Part shown: positions 8,092 through 17,153 of the stretch, in pieces
How the letters are laid out: each line of letters starts with the position of its first letter
How positions within the stretch are numbered: the stretch's first letter is position 1
Made by a program: the position numbers and the translations under genes
NCBI GenBank assembly: GCA_000299095.1
Contig: CP003809.1
Span: 868,001 to 932,000, forward strand
Source: an alpha proteobacterium HIMB5
GTDB lineage: Bacteria; Pseudomonadota; Alphaproteobacteria; Pelagibacterales; Pelagibacteraceae
Length of the DNA stretch: 64,000 nucleotides
Direction: 5' to 3'
Notes under the pieces: model-generated
What the model was told of the DNA's origin: nothing
The model's database searches: none
Seen by the model: only the letters and a program-made list of their open reading frames with translations

Positions 8092-9407
8092 TGAAAAAAA
8101 ATTTAAAAGAATTCAAAACATTCCCAACGTCAACAATTCAAGAAATTCAAAGAGCTGCAAATGAGGGAATTTATCAAATAAGAGGATTAGGTGCTAAAAG
8201 AAAAGTTCCTGATTTTGACGATCTAGTTTTTTTAGGTGCTTCTATGTCGAGATATCCATTAGAAGGTTATAGAGAAACATGTAATACTTCTGTGACCTTA
8301 GGTGATAGATTTGCAAAAAAACCTCTTCATCTAGATATTCCAATTACAATAGCTGGTATGAGTTTTGGTGCATTAGGAGCAAATGCAAAAGATGCTTTGG
8401 GCAAAGGTGCTTCTGCTATGGGAACATCTACAACTACTGGTGATGGTGGTATGACTAAAGAAGAAAGAGGATCTTCAAAATACTTAGTTTATCAATTACT
8501 TCCATCAAGATATGGAATGAACCCTGATGATTTAAGAAAAGCAGATGCTATAGAAGTAGTTGTGGGTCAAGGTGCTAAACCAGGTGGTGGTGGTATGCTT
8601 TTAGGACAAAAAATTAATGAACGTGTTGCTGGGATGCGAACTCTTCCTCAAGGAATTGATCAAAGGAGTGCATGTAGACATCCAGATTGGACTGGACCTG
8701 ACGACTTAGAAATTAAGATACAAGAATTAAGAGAAATAACAAACTGGGAAAAACCCATCTATATTAAAGTTGGTGCTGCAAGATCCTATTATGATACTAC
8801 GCTCGCAGTAAAAGCTGGTGCAGATGTTGTTGTTTTAGACGGTATGCAAGGTGGTACAGCTGCCACTCAAGATGTTTTTATTGAACATGTTGGAATTCCA
8901 ACATTAGGCGCTCTAAGAGAAGCTGTGGATGCTTTAAAAGAACTGAATATGCACAGAAAGGTTCAATTGATTGTATCAGGTGGAATAAGAACAGGAGCAG
9001 ATGTTGCTAAAGCGTTAGCTATGGGTGCAGACGCAGTATCTATTGGTTCAGCTGCAATGATGGCGCTTAATTGTAATGCAGATTTATACCGAGAAGATTA
9101 TGAAAAACTTGGAACGGAACCAGGCTTTTGTCATCACTGTCACACAGGAAGATGTCCTGTAGGAGTAGCAACACAAGATCCTAAATTAGAAGAAAGATTA
9201 GATCCAGTTGAAGGTGGCAGAAGATTAAGAAACTATTTAAGCACTTTAACATTAGAATTACAAACACTTGCAAGGGCCAATGGTAAGTCTGATGTAAGAA
9301 ATTTAGAACCAGAAGATTTAGTTGCACTAACAGTTGAAGCAGCTGCTATGGCAAGAGTACCTTTGGCCGGTACAGATTGGATACCTGGTTTAAAAGAAAA
9401 AGGTTGA
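8091..9407 (+). CDS. glxD: FMN/Fe-S glutamate synthase-like synthase subunit, second copy (GlxD-like)
   Basis: 438-aa paralogue of 2713-4134. The same catalytic blocks are present: IAGMSFGALG (about 86-95), DGMQGGTAA, SGGIRTGADVAKALAMGAD and the Fe-S motif CHHCHTGRCPVGVATQ (about 346-361). It lacks the 40-residue poly-lysine tail of copy one and starts directly with a short leader before the conserved core. The product of the reaction (glutamate or an N-alkylglutamate) cannot be read from the sequence. It follows glxC with a one-base overlap and precedes the GS-III gene by 32 bp. Confidence 0.88.
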   Translation: MKKNLKEFKTFPTSTIQEIQRAANEGIYQIRGLGAKRKVPDFDDLVFLGASMSRYPLEGYRETCNTSVTLGDRFAKKPLHLDIPITIAGMSFGALGANAKDALGKGASAMGTSTTTGDGGMTKEERGSSKYLVYQLLPSRYGMNPDDLRKADAIEVVVGQGAKPGGGGMLLGQKINERVAGMRTLPQGIDQRSACRHPDWTGPDDLEIKIQELREITNWEKPIYIKVGAARSYYDTTLAVKAGADVVVLDGMQGGTAATQDVFIEHVGIPTLGALREAVDALKELNMHRKVQLIVSGGIRTGADVAKALAMGADAVSIGSAAMMALNCNADLYREDYEKLGTEPGFCHHCHTGRCPVGVATQDPKLEERLDPVEGGRRLRNYLSTLTLELQTLARANGKSDVRNLEPEDLVALTVEAAAMARVPLAGTDWIPGLKEKG

Positions 9408-9439
9408 TTCATTTATCTTAAGTTTATAACCTTTTAATT

Positions 9440-10765
9440 ATGTCAAAAAATTTATCAAAAATTGCTAAACAACAAAAAATAAAATATTTTTTAATCAGTT
9501 TTGTGGACTTCTTTGGAGTTTTACGTTCAAAATTAGTTCCTGCACGTGCAATAGACGAAATGCAAGAGAATGGCGCTGGATTTGCTGGTTTTGCAACATG
9601 GTTGGATATGACACCAGCGGACAGCGATATGTTTGCAATTCCAGATCCTGATAGTTTGATACAATTGCCATGGAATAAAGAAATTGGATGGTTAGCTTCA
9701 GATTTATATATGGATGGAAAGCCAGTTAAAGCATCTCCGAGAGTAATTTTAAAAGAACAAATTAAAAAACTATCAAAGAAAAAACTTAATATGAAGTCTG
9801 GTGTTGAATGTGAATATTTTTTGATAAGTGAAGATGGTTCATCAATTGCAGATACAAGAGATATACAATCTAAACCTTGTTATGATCAATCAGCTTTGAT
9901 GAGAAGATATGAATTAATAAAAGAAATTTGTGACAGCATGATAGAACTTGGGTGGAATCCTTACCAAAATGATCATGAAGATGCGAATGGTCAATTTGAA
10001 ATGAATTGGGATTATTCAGATTGTTTAGTAACAGCTGACCGTCATGTATTTTTTAAATTTATGGTAAAAAGTTTAGCAGAGAAACATGGTCTTAGAGCAA
10101 CTTTTATGCCAAAACCTTTTTCAAATCTTACTGGTAATGGTTGTCATGCACATGTTTCATGTTGGGATGGTAAAAAGAATAGGTTTTTAGATAAATCAGA
10201 TAAATTAGGATTAAGCAAAACAGCTTATAACTTTTTAGGTGGGTTGATTAAAAATGCTGACTCTTTATCTGCATTTTTTAATCCAACAATTAATAGTTAT
10301 AGAAGAATAAATGCGCCACCAACAAAATCTGGAGCTACTTGGTCTCCTAGCAGTATCTCTTACACTGGTAATAATAGAACACACATGGTTAGAATACCTG
10401 ATCAAGGAAGATTTGAACTTAGATTGATGGATGGATCAGCAAATCCTTATTTGTTACAAGCAGGTGTGATTGCAGCTGGCTTAGACGGCCTTAATAACAA
10501 AATTGATCCGGGTGAACCATTACATTGTAATATGTATGAAGATCATACAAAGTATCCAGATCTACCAAAATTACCAAATGATTTAAGTGAGTCTCTTGAT
10601 AGATTAAAAGGTAATAAAATGATCAATGAAGCGTTTGGAAGCGATGTAATTAGCAGTTATTTAAAGCTTAGATCAGCAGAATTAAAAGAATTTAACAATA
10701 ATGAGAGCTTTGATAAAACAAAACCAGTTACTGAATGGGAGAGAAGAAACACTCTCGATTGTTAA
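9440..10765 (+). CDS. glnT: Type III glutamine synthetase-like ligase, full length (GlnT/GMAS family)
   Basis: 441-aa complete member of the GS-III / GlnT family. The N-terminus KYFLISFVDFFGVLRSKLVP is the beta-grasp region typical of GlnT and gamma-glutamylmethylamide synthetases. GVECEYFLI (about 127) and NDHEDANGQFEMNW (about 176-189) provide the metal-binding glutamates. GNGCHAHVS, NSYRRINAP and GRFELRLMD complete the active site. Known family members make glutamine or gamma-glutamylmethylamide from glutamate, ATP and ammonia or methylamine. Located directly downstream of the second glxBCD, the mirror image of the first cluster, where the ligase is upstream. It is followed after 3 bp by a PLP lyase gene. 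Confidence 0.88.
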   Translation: MSKNLSKIAKQQKIKYFLISFVDFFGVLRSKLVPARAIDEMQENGAGFAGFATWLDMTPADSDMFAIPDPDSLIQLPWNKEIGWLASDLYMDGKPVKASPRVILKEQIKKLSKKKLNMKSGVECEYFLISEDGSSIADTRDIQSKPCYDQSALMRRYELIKEICDSMIELGWNPYQNDHEDANGQFEMNWDYSDCLVTADRHVFFKFMVKSLAEKHGLRATFMPKPFSNLTGNGCHAHVSCWDGKKNRFLDKSDKLGLSKTAYNFLGGLIKNADSLSAFFNPTINSYRRINAPPTKSGATWSPSSISYTGNNRTHMVRIPDQGRFELRLMDGSANPYLLQAGVIAAGLDGLNNKIDPGEPLHCNMYEDHTKYPDLPKLPNDLSESLDRLKGNKMINEAFGSDVISSYLKLRSAELKEFNNNESFDKTKPVTEWERRNTLDC

Positions 10766-10768
10766 TAA

Positions 10769-11920
10769 ATGAACTCAGTACTAGAGAGTAATATTTTTTC
10801 AATTTCTAATTTTATAAGAAATAATAGCTACAATTTCAAAAAAGATCAGATTTTAGAATCTCTTCCTGATGAATATATAGAAGAAGCAGTCAAAACTATT
10901 AGTTCATGGGATACTTATAAACCTACTCCACTCGTAGAGCTAAACAAATTAAGTGATTATTTAAATATAGATAAAATTTATTACAAAGATGAGGGTTTTA
11001 GATTTCATCTAAAATCTTTTAAAGCATTAGGTGGAGCTTTTGCGGTTGATAAAATTGTAAAGGAAACTAAGACAAATACAGTTGCAACAGCAACTGCTGG
11101 GAACCACGGAAGATCTGTTGCTTGGGGTGCTCAAAGATTAGGAATAAATTGCAAAATTTTTATCAGTGAATTTGTAAGCGAAGAAAGAGCATCAGCAATG
11201 AGATCATTAGGTGCTGAAGTAATTAGAGTTAAAGGAAACTATGACGCTTCTTTAAAAGAATGTCTAAAAAAATCTAAGGAAAATAATTGGGAAATTGTTC
11301 AGGATGTTTCTTGGGAAGATTATATGGATGTTCCAAAATATATTATGGCCGGATATTCAGTAATGATAAAAGAAATTATAGATGAGCTTAATGATCAAAA
11401 AATTACCCATGTGTTTTTACAAGCTGGCGTGGGTGGTATGGCTGCAGCTGCCATAGCAGGATTTGCTAAATTTTCAAAAAACATTCCAAGTTTTATTATT
11501 GTTGAACCCAAGGATGCTGAATGTGTTCTTGAAAGTATTAAAAATTCAAAACCAACTTCTATAGATATAAAGAAAGAGTCTATAATGGGAGGAATGTCAT
11601 GCGGAGATGTTTCAACAGTTGCCTGGGAGATTTTAAAAAATTCTGCAAATTATTGTTTATCAATTTCAGATCAAGGAATTTCTTCGACAGTAGCACTATT
11701 AACTAATAAAGATTTTTCAAAAAATAAAATTATCGCTGGTGAATGTGGTGTGCCTGGAATAATTTCCTTAATCAGTCTTATGAAAGAAAAAGAAAAAGTA
11801 AAAGAAGTTGGAATAAATGAAAATTCAAAAGTTCTTCTCATTGGCTGTGAAGGTTTAACTGACCAAAAAATGTATGATCAACTTTTAAATAGTGGATTAG
11901 AAAAAATTAAATATGTCTAG
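10769..11920 (+). CDS. PLP-dependent diaminopropionate ammonia-lyase-like enzyme
   Basis: 383-aa fold-type II PLP enzyme. SFKALGGAFA (about 83-92) holds the predicted Schiff-base lysine, ATATAGNHGRSVAWGA (about 109-124) the substrate/phosphate loop, and QAGVGGMAAA (about 217) the glycine-rich PLP-phosphate loop. The C-terminal block GGMSCGDVSTVAWEIL and the general layout fit diaminopropionate ammonia-lyase (YgeX/DpaL) better than threonine dehydratase. That enzyme turns 2,3-diaminopropionate into pyruvate and two ammonia. The link to the adjacent GS-III/GlxBCD block would make sense as an ammonia supplier. Threonine/serine dehydratase or another beta-elimination lyase remains possible. The 3' end overlaps the photolyase gene by 8 bp. 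Confidence 0.72.
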   Translation: MNSVLESNIFSISNFIRNNSYNFKKDQILESLPDEYIEEAVKTISSWDTYKPTPLVELNKLSDYLNIDKIYYKDEGFRFHLKSFKALGGAFAVDKIVKETKTNTVATATAGNHGRSVAWGAQRLGINCKIFISEFVSEERASAMRSLGAEVIRVKGNYDASLKECLKKSKENNWEIVQDVSWEDYMDVPKYIMAGYSVMIKEIIDELNDQKITHVFLQAGVGGMAAAAIAGFAKFSKNIPSFIIVEPKDAECVLESIKNSKPTSIDIKKESIMGGMSCGDVSTVAWEILKNSANYCLSISDQGISSTVALLTNKDFSKNKIIAGECGVPGIISLISLMKEKEKVKEVGINENSKVLLIGCEGLTDQKMYDQLLNSGLEKIKYV

Positions 11921-13337
11921 TAAAGCAATTGTATGGATTAGAGAAGATTTTAGGATAAATTTAAATCCAGCACTTTCTCATGCCTGTCAGAACCATAATG
12001 AAGTGGTCGCGTTATATATTTTTAATCCAAAAAATTTTATCAATAAGCGTGAAGCTCAATTGTGGTGGATTTCAAAATCATTAGAAAGTTATTCAAAAGA
12101 ATTATCTAATTTTAATATCAATTTAGAAATTCAAAAAGGTGATGAGATCGAAGTGCTATCTAAGATAAAGAAAAAAGATAACATAACCCTATATTGGAAT
12201 AAAATTTATGAACCAGAAATTATTAATCTTGGTAAAAAAATAAGAGATAATATTTTATTAAAAAATGAAATTAATTTTAAATATTTCAAAGGTAATATTC
12301 TTAATGAATTCCAAGATGTTACAAAAAAAGACCAAACACCATTTAAAGTTTTTACACCATTCTGGAGAGTTGCAGAAGAAATTTATCTAAATTCAGTACC
12401 ATCAAAAAATTCAAAAATAAAAAAAATGAAAAAAAAATTTAATTACTTTAAAGATAACATTAATTCCAAAGATTTATTACCCAAAAAGAATTGGTACAAA
12501 AAATTTGATAAATATTGGAAAATTTCTGAAAATGAGTCACAAAATTTATTAAATGATTTAATAAAAAATAAAATTAATAATTATGGAACAGATAGAGATA
12601 TACCAAGTGTAAGTGGAACTTCAAAACTCTCACCATATATAAAACATGGACAAATTCATGTAGAGAATATTTATAAAAAATGTTCAGAAATTAAACCTAA
12701 AAATATCAATATTAAAAAATATACAAATGAGCTCGGTTGGCGTGAGTTCTCTCATAGTTTAATAAATTATTTTCCTGAGATGCTTAAAGGAAATTTAAGA
12801 AAAGAATTTGATAGATTTCCTTGGGTTAAAAATGACAAATTTTTAAAAGCCTGGAAACAAGGAATGACTGGTTACCCTATAGTTGATGCTGGTATGAGAG
12901 AATTATATGAAACTGGATGGATGCACAACAGAGTAAGAATGATTGTTGGATCTTTTTTAGTAAAACATTTAAGAATTGACTGGAAAGAAGGTGAAAAACA
13001 TTTCAGAAATTGTCTTTTAGATTTTAATGAAGCCAATAATGTTGCTCAATGGCAATGGGTTGCTGGATGTGGGGCGGATGCAGCACCCTATTTTAGAATA
13101 TTTAATCCAATTTTGCAGGGAGAAAAATTTGATAAAGCAGGTCTTTATGTAAAAAAATGGGTACCAGAACTTAACAAAGTACCAGAAAAATTTATTCATA
13201 AACCTTGGGAAATGGATATTAAGTATCAAACAGCTTTAGACACAATTATTGGAAAAAATTATCCAAAACCAATAGTGATACATGAAGATGCAAGAGCTGC
13301 GGCTTTAAAAGCTTTTCAAACTTTAAAAAAAAATTAA
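11913..13337 (+). CDS. phrB: Deoxyribodipyrimidine photolyase (class I cryptochrome/photolyase family)
   Basis: 474 residues. The N-terminal Rossmann-like antenna domain begins AIVWIREDFRINLNPAL. The C-terminal helical FAD domain has the blocks ELGWREFSHS, MTGYPIVDAGMRELYETGWMHNR (about 319-341), NNVAQWQWVAGCGAD and AAPYFRIFNP. It repairs UV-induced cyclobutane dimers in DNA using blue light, fitting a sunlit surface organism. It overlaps the upstream lyase gene by 8 bp. Its stop codon overlaps the convergent yjbQ stop by 4 bp, leaving no room for a terminator. Confidence 0.93.
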   Translation: MSSKAIVWIREDFRINLNPALSHACQNHNEVVALYIFNPKNFINKREAQLWWISKSLESYSKELSNFNINLEIQKGDEIEVLSKIKKKDNITLYWNKIYEPEIINLGKKIRDNILLKNEINFKYFKGNILNEFQDVTKKDQTPFKVFTPFWRVAEEIYLNSVPSKNSKIKKMKKKFNYFKDNINSKDLLPKKNWYKKFDKYWKISENESQNLLNDLIKNKINNYGTDRDIPSVSGTSKLSPYIKHGQIHVENIYKKCSEIKPKNINIKKYTNELGWREFSHSLINYFPEMLKGNLRKEFDRFPWVKNDKFLKAWKQGMTGYPIVDAGMRELYETGWMHNRVRMIVGSFLVKHLRIDWKEGEKHFRNCLLDFNEANNVAQWQWVAGCGADAAPYFRIFNPILQGEKFDKAGLYVKKWVPELNKVPEKFIHKPWEMDIKYQTALDTIIGKNYPKPIVIHEDARAAALKAFQTLKKN

Positions 13338-13750
13338 TCTCCTAAAAAATGGTGAATAATTTTCCTATTTTGAGGATGTATTCGATGTTCAAATAAGAAT
13401 ATACCTTGCCAAGTTCCTAATAATAACTTTCTATCTTTTATACTTAAAGATATTTGATTATTAGTAACAGCAGACTTTATATGAGCTGGCATGTCATCTT
13501 TTCCTTCAGTTGAGTGAATATAATCTTCATTCATCGGCGCTAATTTATCAAAATAATTTAAAAGATCTGTTTTTACATCTGGATCAGCATTTTCTTGAAT
13601 AATAAGAGATGCACTTGTATGCAAAATACTTAAATTTAATACTCCATTAGAAAATTTATTTTTTTTTATCCACTCTAATGTTTCGTGAGTAAATTCATAT
13701 AAGTTTTGTCCATTTGTAATGATATTCAATTCAAAAAAGCTTTGTTTCAT
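13334..13750 (-). CDS. yjbQ: YjbQ/UPF0047 family protein
   Basis: 138-aa member of the YjbQ (UPF0047, secondary thiamine-phosphate synthase enzyme) family. Recognised by LHTSASLIIQENADPDV (about 45-61), with its His/Thr/Ser and Asn/Asp positions, HSTEGKDDMPAHIKS (about 80-94) and the LLLGTWQGIFLFEHR C-terminal block. The E. coli relative shows weak thiamine phosphate synthase activity, but the physiological role is unsettled. Last gene of the minus-strand operon; its start overlaps the end of the zapE gene by 4 bp. Confidence 0.88.
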   Translation of the reverse strand: MKQSFFELNIITNGQNLYEFTHETLEWIKKNKFSNGVLNLSILHTSASLIIQENADPDVKTDLLNYFDKLAPMNEDYIHSTEGKDDMPAHIKSAVTNNQISLSIKDRKLLLGTWQGIFLFEHRIHPQNRKIIHHFLGD

Positions 13751-14796
13751 ATTTGATAATTAATTGATGTTAGTTCATATAATCTACTAATTGTTCTCTT
13801 GAAAGGATCTTTTAAACTTAATGAAGAATTCATTTCTTTTAATTTTTTTTCAGATGTAATTAATAAAGGAATTTTTTTTTCATAAAGTATATCAATTAAA
13901 GTAATAAACCTTTGTTGTTGGTTAGAATTATTTTCATCAAATTTTGGTAAATTTTCTAAAAATAAGAAAGAACAATTTTTAGCAATCTCAATATAATCTT
14001 CAGCTCCAATATTTTTATCACATAAATCTTTAAAATCTAATTTCATAATTCCTTCATAAAAATTTTTAATAAAAAAATTTCTTCCTTTAATATCTAAATT
14101 TCTTTCTTGAAACTTTTTATTTTTTGAAATTTCTCTAAAAAATTTATTTGATATAAAATTATTTGTAGAATTAAGTGGAGATAAAAACCTCTCAGTTTTT
14201 CCTTTGTCTAATCTGTAATCATTATCAATTGATAAATTAATTTCAATACAACATTTTTTTATGATTTTTAAAAATGGAATAAATTGATCTCTTTGCAAAC
14301 CATCTTTGTATAAATTTTCAATTCTAATATTTGAGGAAAAAAAAACAATTATATTTTGATTAAATATTTCTTTAAACAATCTTCCTAAGATCATTGCATC
14401 AGCAATATTAGTCACTTGAAATTCATCAAAATAAATTAAATCTATTTTTTTTTTTATCTCTTTAACAAAAAGTTCAATAACATCATTTTTTTTTGGATTA
14501 TTAAATTTAAAATCATGAAATTTAATCATGAACTCATTAAAATGTAGTCTTTGTTTTTTTTTATCCAAATTATCAAAAAAAAAGTTAAGGAGCATAGTTT
14601 TTCCTACACCTACATCTCCATGCAAATAAATTCCTAGTTTTTTTTCTTTTTGTTTTGAAAAAAATTTCAACAAAGAAGTATTAATGTAATTATTTTTAAA
14701 CTGACTTAATTGATTAATTACGTCAATTTGAGCTTGATTGACTTCAAAACTTTCAGTTTTACAATAATCTAAAAAAAGATTATTCAAATTATTCAT
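13747..14796 (-). CDS. zapE: ZapE/AFG1 family P-loop ATPase
   Basis: 349 residues. Walker A HGDVGVGKTM is at 59-68 and Walker B LIYFDEFQV at 120-128. The sequences after these (ADAMILGRLFKEIF, IVFFSSNIRIENLYKDGLQRDQFIPF) are typical of the AFG1-like family called ZapE in bacteria, a cytoplasmic ATPase linked to cell division and protease-assisted turnover. The C-terminal region is very Lys/Asn rich. It overlaps yjbQ by 4 bp and the upstream cupin gene by 8 bp, so it sits in the middle of a coupled operon. Confidence 0.85.
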   Translation of the reverse strand: MNNLNNLFLDYCKTESFEVNQAQIDVINQLSQFKNNYINTSLLKFFSKQKEKKLGIYLHGDVGVGKTMLLNFFFDNLDKKKQRLHFNEFMIKFHDFKFNNPKKNDVIELFVKEIKKKIDLIYFDEFQVTNIADAMILGRLFKEIFNQNIIVFFSSNIRIENLYKDGLQRDQFIPFLKIIKKCCIEINLSIDNDYRLDKGKTERFLSPLNSTNNFISNKFFREISKNKKFQERNLDIKGRNFFIKNFYEGIMKLDFKDLCDKNIGAEDYIEIAKNCSFLFLENLPKFDENNSNQQQRFITLIDILYEKKIPLLITSEKKLKEMNSSLSLKDPFKRTISRLYELTSINYQI

Positions 14797-15214
14797 TATT
14801 AAATTTAAAACTATATTTAGCCCTAGGCTCTTTTCTTAGACCAAATGGACCAGGGATAAATATCGTAAGTGGGTTAGTTCCTTTTTCTAAATCAACTCTG
14901 TGATAAGCATTAGCAGAACGAAAACCTATGTAACCAGGTTTTCTCCAAAACTTTCCATCTTTTGTTGTCTCCCAATATCCACCACGTAAAATAATAGTAA
15001 TATATGGGCACATATGATTATGAACACCGTCACCATGATCATCATCTAACATTTCATGTATGAGAATATTAAAAGGAAACCATTTTGGCCTATTTCTAAA
15101 TAATAAATAATATCTATTCATCCACGGTTTGGCTAAATCATATCTTGGATGTGATGGGCCTCTGTCTAGAACAATTCTTTTCTTACCTAGTTTTTCTAAA
15201 ATCTTTAAAAACAT
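14789..15214 (-). CDS. Small cupin-fold protein of unknown substrate
   Basis: 141-aa protein resembling single-domain cupins of the cysteine-dioxygenase-like type. HNHMCPYITIILRGGYWE (residues 65-82) has the two close histidines and glycine-rich turn of cupin motif 1, and NAYHRVDL (about 102-109) holds a third histidine. A metal-dependent enzyme or binding protein is likely; the substrate is not evident. No signal peptide. Overlaps zapE by 8 bp and follows bamB by 1 bp. Confidence 0.65.
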   Translation of the reverse strand: MFLKILEKLGKKRIVLDRGPSHPRYDLAKPWMNRYYLLFRNRPKWFPFNILIHEMLDDDHGDGVHNHMCPYITIILRGGYWETTKDGKFWRKPGYIGFRSANAYHRVDLEKGTNPLTIFIPGPFGLRKEPRAKYSFKFNNE

Positions 15215-15215
15215 T

Positions 15216-16514
15216 TTAGTTTAATCTTAAAATTTGATTACTTTTAATTAGATATAAACTATCGTCACTAACATATGGCTTAGAAAGGTTTCCTCTAGAT
15301 ATTTTATAAGATGAAATCATCCTACCTTTCTGAATATTTATAACAATTATCTTACCATTATTCGTTGTAGCATAAATATTTTTTGTATCTAAAACATATC
15401 CTTTAATTAAAATTTTTTCTTTTTTTCTTTTTTTTAAATTATAGAACACATCAGTAGATCTAATAATATTTCCTGTTTTTTTCTCAATTAAATAAAGATA
15501 ATTATTTTGAGATATAGCAAATATTAATTCATCAACAATAATAGGTTTAATGGAAGAGCTTATAGGATGTGTCCAATTAATTATTCCTGTTTTTTCACTA
15601 ATTGAAAAAAAATTATTTTTATTATTAGAAAAATAAATATTTCCATCATTTAAAACAAGGTTTGAAAAATTAATTAGATAAGATTGAAAGCTTTCATTAT
15701 ATGGAATTGTGGGCGTCATCCATATCAAATTTCCATTAATTTTATCTAAAGCTACCAATTCTCCCTTGGAATTTAAAAAAATAACTTTTTCATTATTAAA
15801 TATTACAGAGTTTTCTTTAGCAGAATTAATTATTCTTTCTTCACTTTGAAATTTCCACAACTTTTCACCATTAAATAAAGAAAAGCAAATAAATTCATTA
15901 TTTCCATCTAAAACATAAAACTTATCTTTGTCGATTTTAATCTGAGAAATAAAATCTGTATTATGATCTTTTTTCCAAATCAACTCACCACTTATAGCAT
16001 CTAATAAATAATAATTATATAAATTATCTATAATTAAAATTTTTTCCTCATAATTGTATATCTTTAAAAGTGGGTTTTGTTTTTTTTCTTGTTTTTTATA
16101 ATAATTTACTTTCCATATAAGTTCAGATTTGTCATTAAATCTCAATATTGATCCATCCTTTTCAAAAAATATTATATCATTTCCAAAAAAAGTGATTTCA
16201 GGCTCGAACTGATCAAAATAATTAATCTTTTTAAATTTAAATTTTGAAATATTATTTATACTAAGTTTCTTATTAGATGCTCCATGATTATTTCCACTGT
16301 ACTTGTGTTTATTATCATATGAGTTGGTAATTATTAAAGATAACTGTGAATTGAACTCATTATCATCTGCAATTTTTTTTTTAAATAAAACTGTTTCTTT
16401 ACCTTCTGATAGCTCAACTATGTTGGATTCGTTAGTCCAAAATCCAGATTTTTTATCAAATGAACAATTACAAATTAATAATACTACACAAATTAAAAAT
16501 AAATTTTTAGTCAC
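15216..16514 (-). CDS. bamB: Outer membrane assembly lipoprotein BamB-like beta-propeller
   Basis: 432 residues. The N-terminus MTKNLFLICVVLLICNCS is a lipoprotein-type signal with cysteines at 15 and 17, although the lipobox is not textbook. The remainder contains repeated PQQ/WD-type propeller strands (for example GSILRFNDKSELIWKV, SGELIWKKD, GEKLWKFQ, NGNLIWM, TGIINWTHP), consistent with the eight-bladed BamB propeller of the BAM complex that inserts outer membrane proteins. It lies directly behind a YfgM-like gene, the usual bamB neighbour in proteobacteria, which supports the call. It overlaps that gene by 8 bp. The usual downstream GTPase der is not here. Confidence 0.8.
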   Translation of the reverse strand: MTKNLFLICVVLLICNCSFDKKSGFWTNESNIVELSEGKETVLFKKKIADDNEFNSQLSLIITNSYDNKHKYSGNNHGASNKKLSINNISKFKFKKINYFDQFEPEITFFGNDIIFFEKDGSILRFNDKSELIWKVNYYKKQEKKQNPLLKIYNYEEKILIIDNLYNYYLLDAISGELIWKKDHNTDFISQIKIDKDKFYVLDGNNEFICFSLFNGEKLWKFQSEERIINSAKENSVIFNNEKVIFLNSKGELVALDKINGNLIWMTPTIPYNESFQSYLINFSNLVLNDGNIYFSNNKNNFFSISEKTGIINWTHPISSSIKPIIVDELIFAISQNNYLYLIEKKTGNIIRSTDVFYNLKKRKKEKILIKGYVLDTKNIYATTNNGKIIVINIQKGRMISSYKISRGNLSKPYVSDDSLYLIKSNQILRLN

Positions 16515-17151
16515 TTAAATCTCGATTTAATCTTTTTTGAGCTTGAGTTTTAATTTCTAAATTTGAATTTTCTAAAGAAACAATTTGTTCGAAGAAATCT
16601 TTAGCCTTTTGATTTTCTTGTTTTGAGTAAAAATACTCACCTAAAAGATAGAGAGCATGTGATTTCCAAACACTTTCAGAATTAATTATTGATTTCAAAA
16701 TTTTTAAAATACCAGCTTCATCAATATTATCAGCATTATAAAGACCTTTTTTATAAATAACTAAGTTTTTAATTTCTTCCTCTAATGGAGTATCTTCAAT
16801 CAAAATATCAAAATACTGATTAATTTGATCTTTATCATCAGTTAAACCATTATCGATTATAAAGTATAATGCTAATGGTGAATATGTTGAATTTTTCTCT
16901 TTTATTACTTTTATTAAACCAGTTAAAATCTTAGTGTTATTTTCTTTATTATAACCAATAGTTAAAGAATTAAATTCATCTGAAACACTAATCTTATTTC
17001 TTTTTTTGTACTCTCCATAACCAAAAAAAAATAATAGTAAAACCACAATTGAAATAATTATGGTCAGTATCTTTGATTTATTATTTACAAGAAAATTTTT
17101 TATTTTTTCATTTCTTGTATTTGCATCAATTAATGCTGTTTCTTCATCCAT
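16507..17151 (-). CDS. YfgM-like membrane-anchored tetratricopeptide protein
   Basis: 214 residues with one N-terminal transmembrane segment (about 26-44, ILTIIISIVVLLLFFFGYG) and a periplasmic helical-repeat domain ending in LYLLGEYFYSKQENQKAKDF, a TPR-like repeat. This architecture and its place immediately upstream of bamB match YfgM, an ancillary factor at the SecYEG translocon that hands proteins to periplasmic chaperones. The start lies 2 bp after the acnA stop, so it is co-transcribed with aconitase. Confidence 0.75.
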   Translation of the reverse strand: MDEETALIDANTRNEKIKNFLVNNKSKILTIIISIVVLLLFFFGYGEYKKRNKISVSDEFNSLTIGYNKENNTKILTGLIKVIKEKNSTYSPLALYFIIDNGLTDDKDQINQYFDILIEDTPLEEEIKNLVIYKKGLYNADNIDEAGILKILKSIINSESVWKSHALYLLGEYFYSKQENQKAKDFFEQIVSLENSNLEIKTQAQKRLNRDLSD

Positions 17152-17153
17152 AT

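Noticed and set aside
1..10765. A complete N-methylglutamate methylamine pathway
   Set aside because: Ligase and synthase homologues are present twice, but no N-methylglutamate dehydrogenase subunits are in the window, and GlnT/GlxBCD without methylamine activity would look the same.
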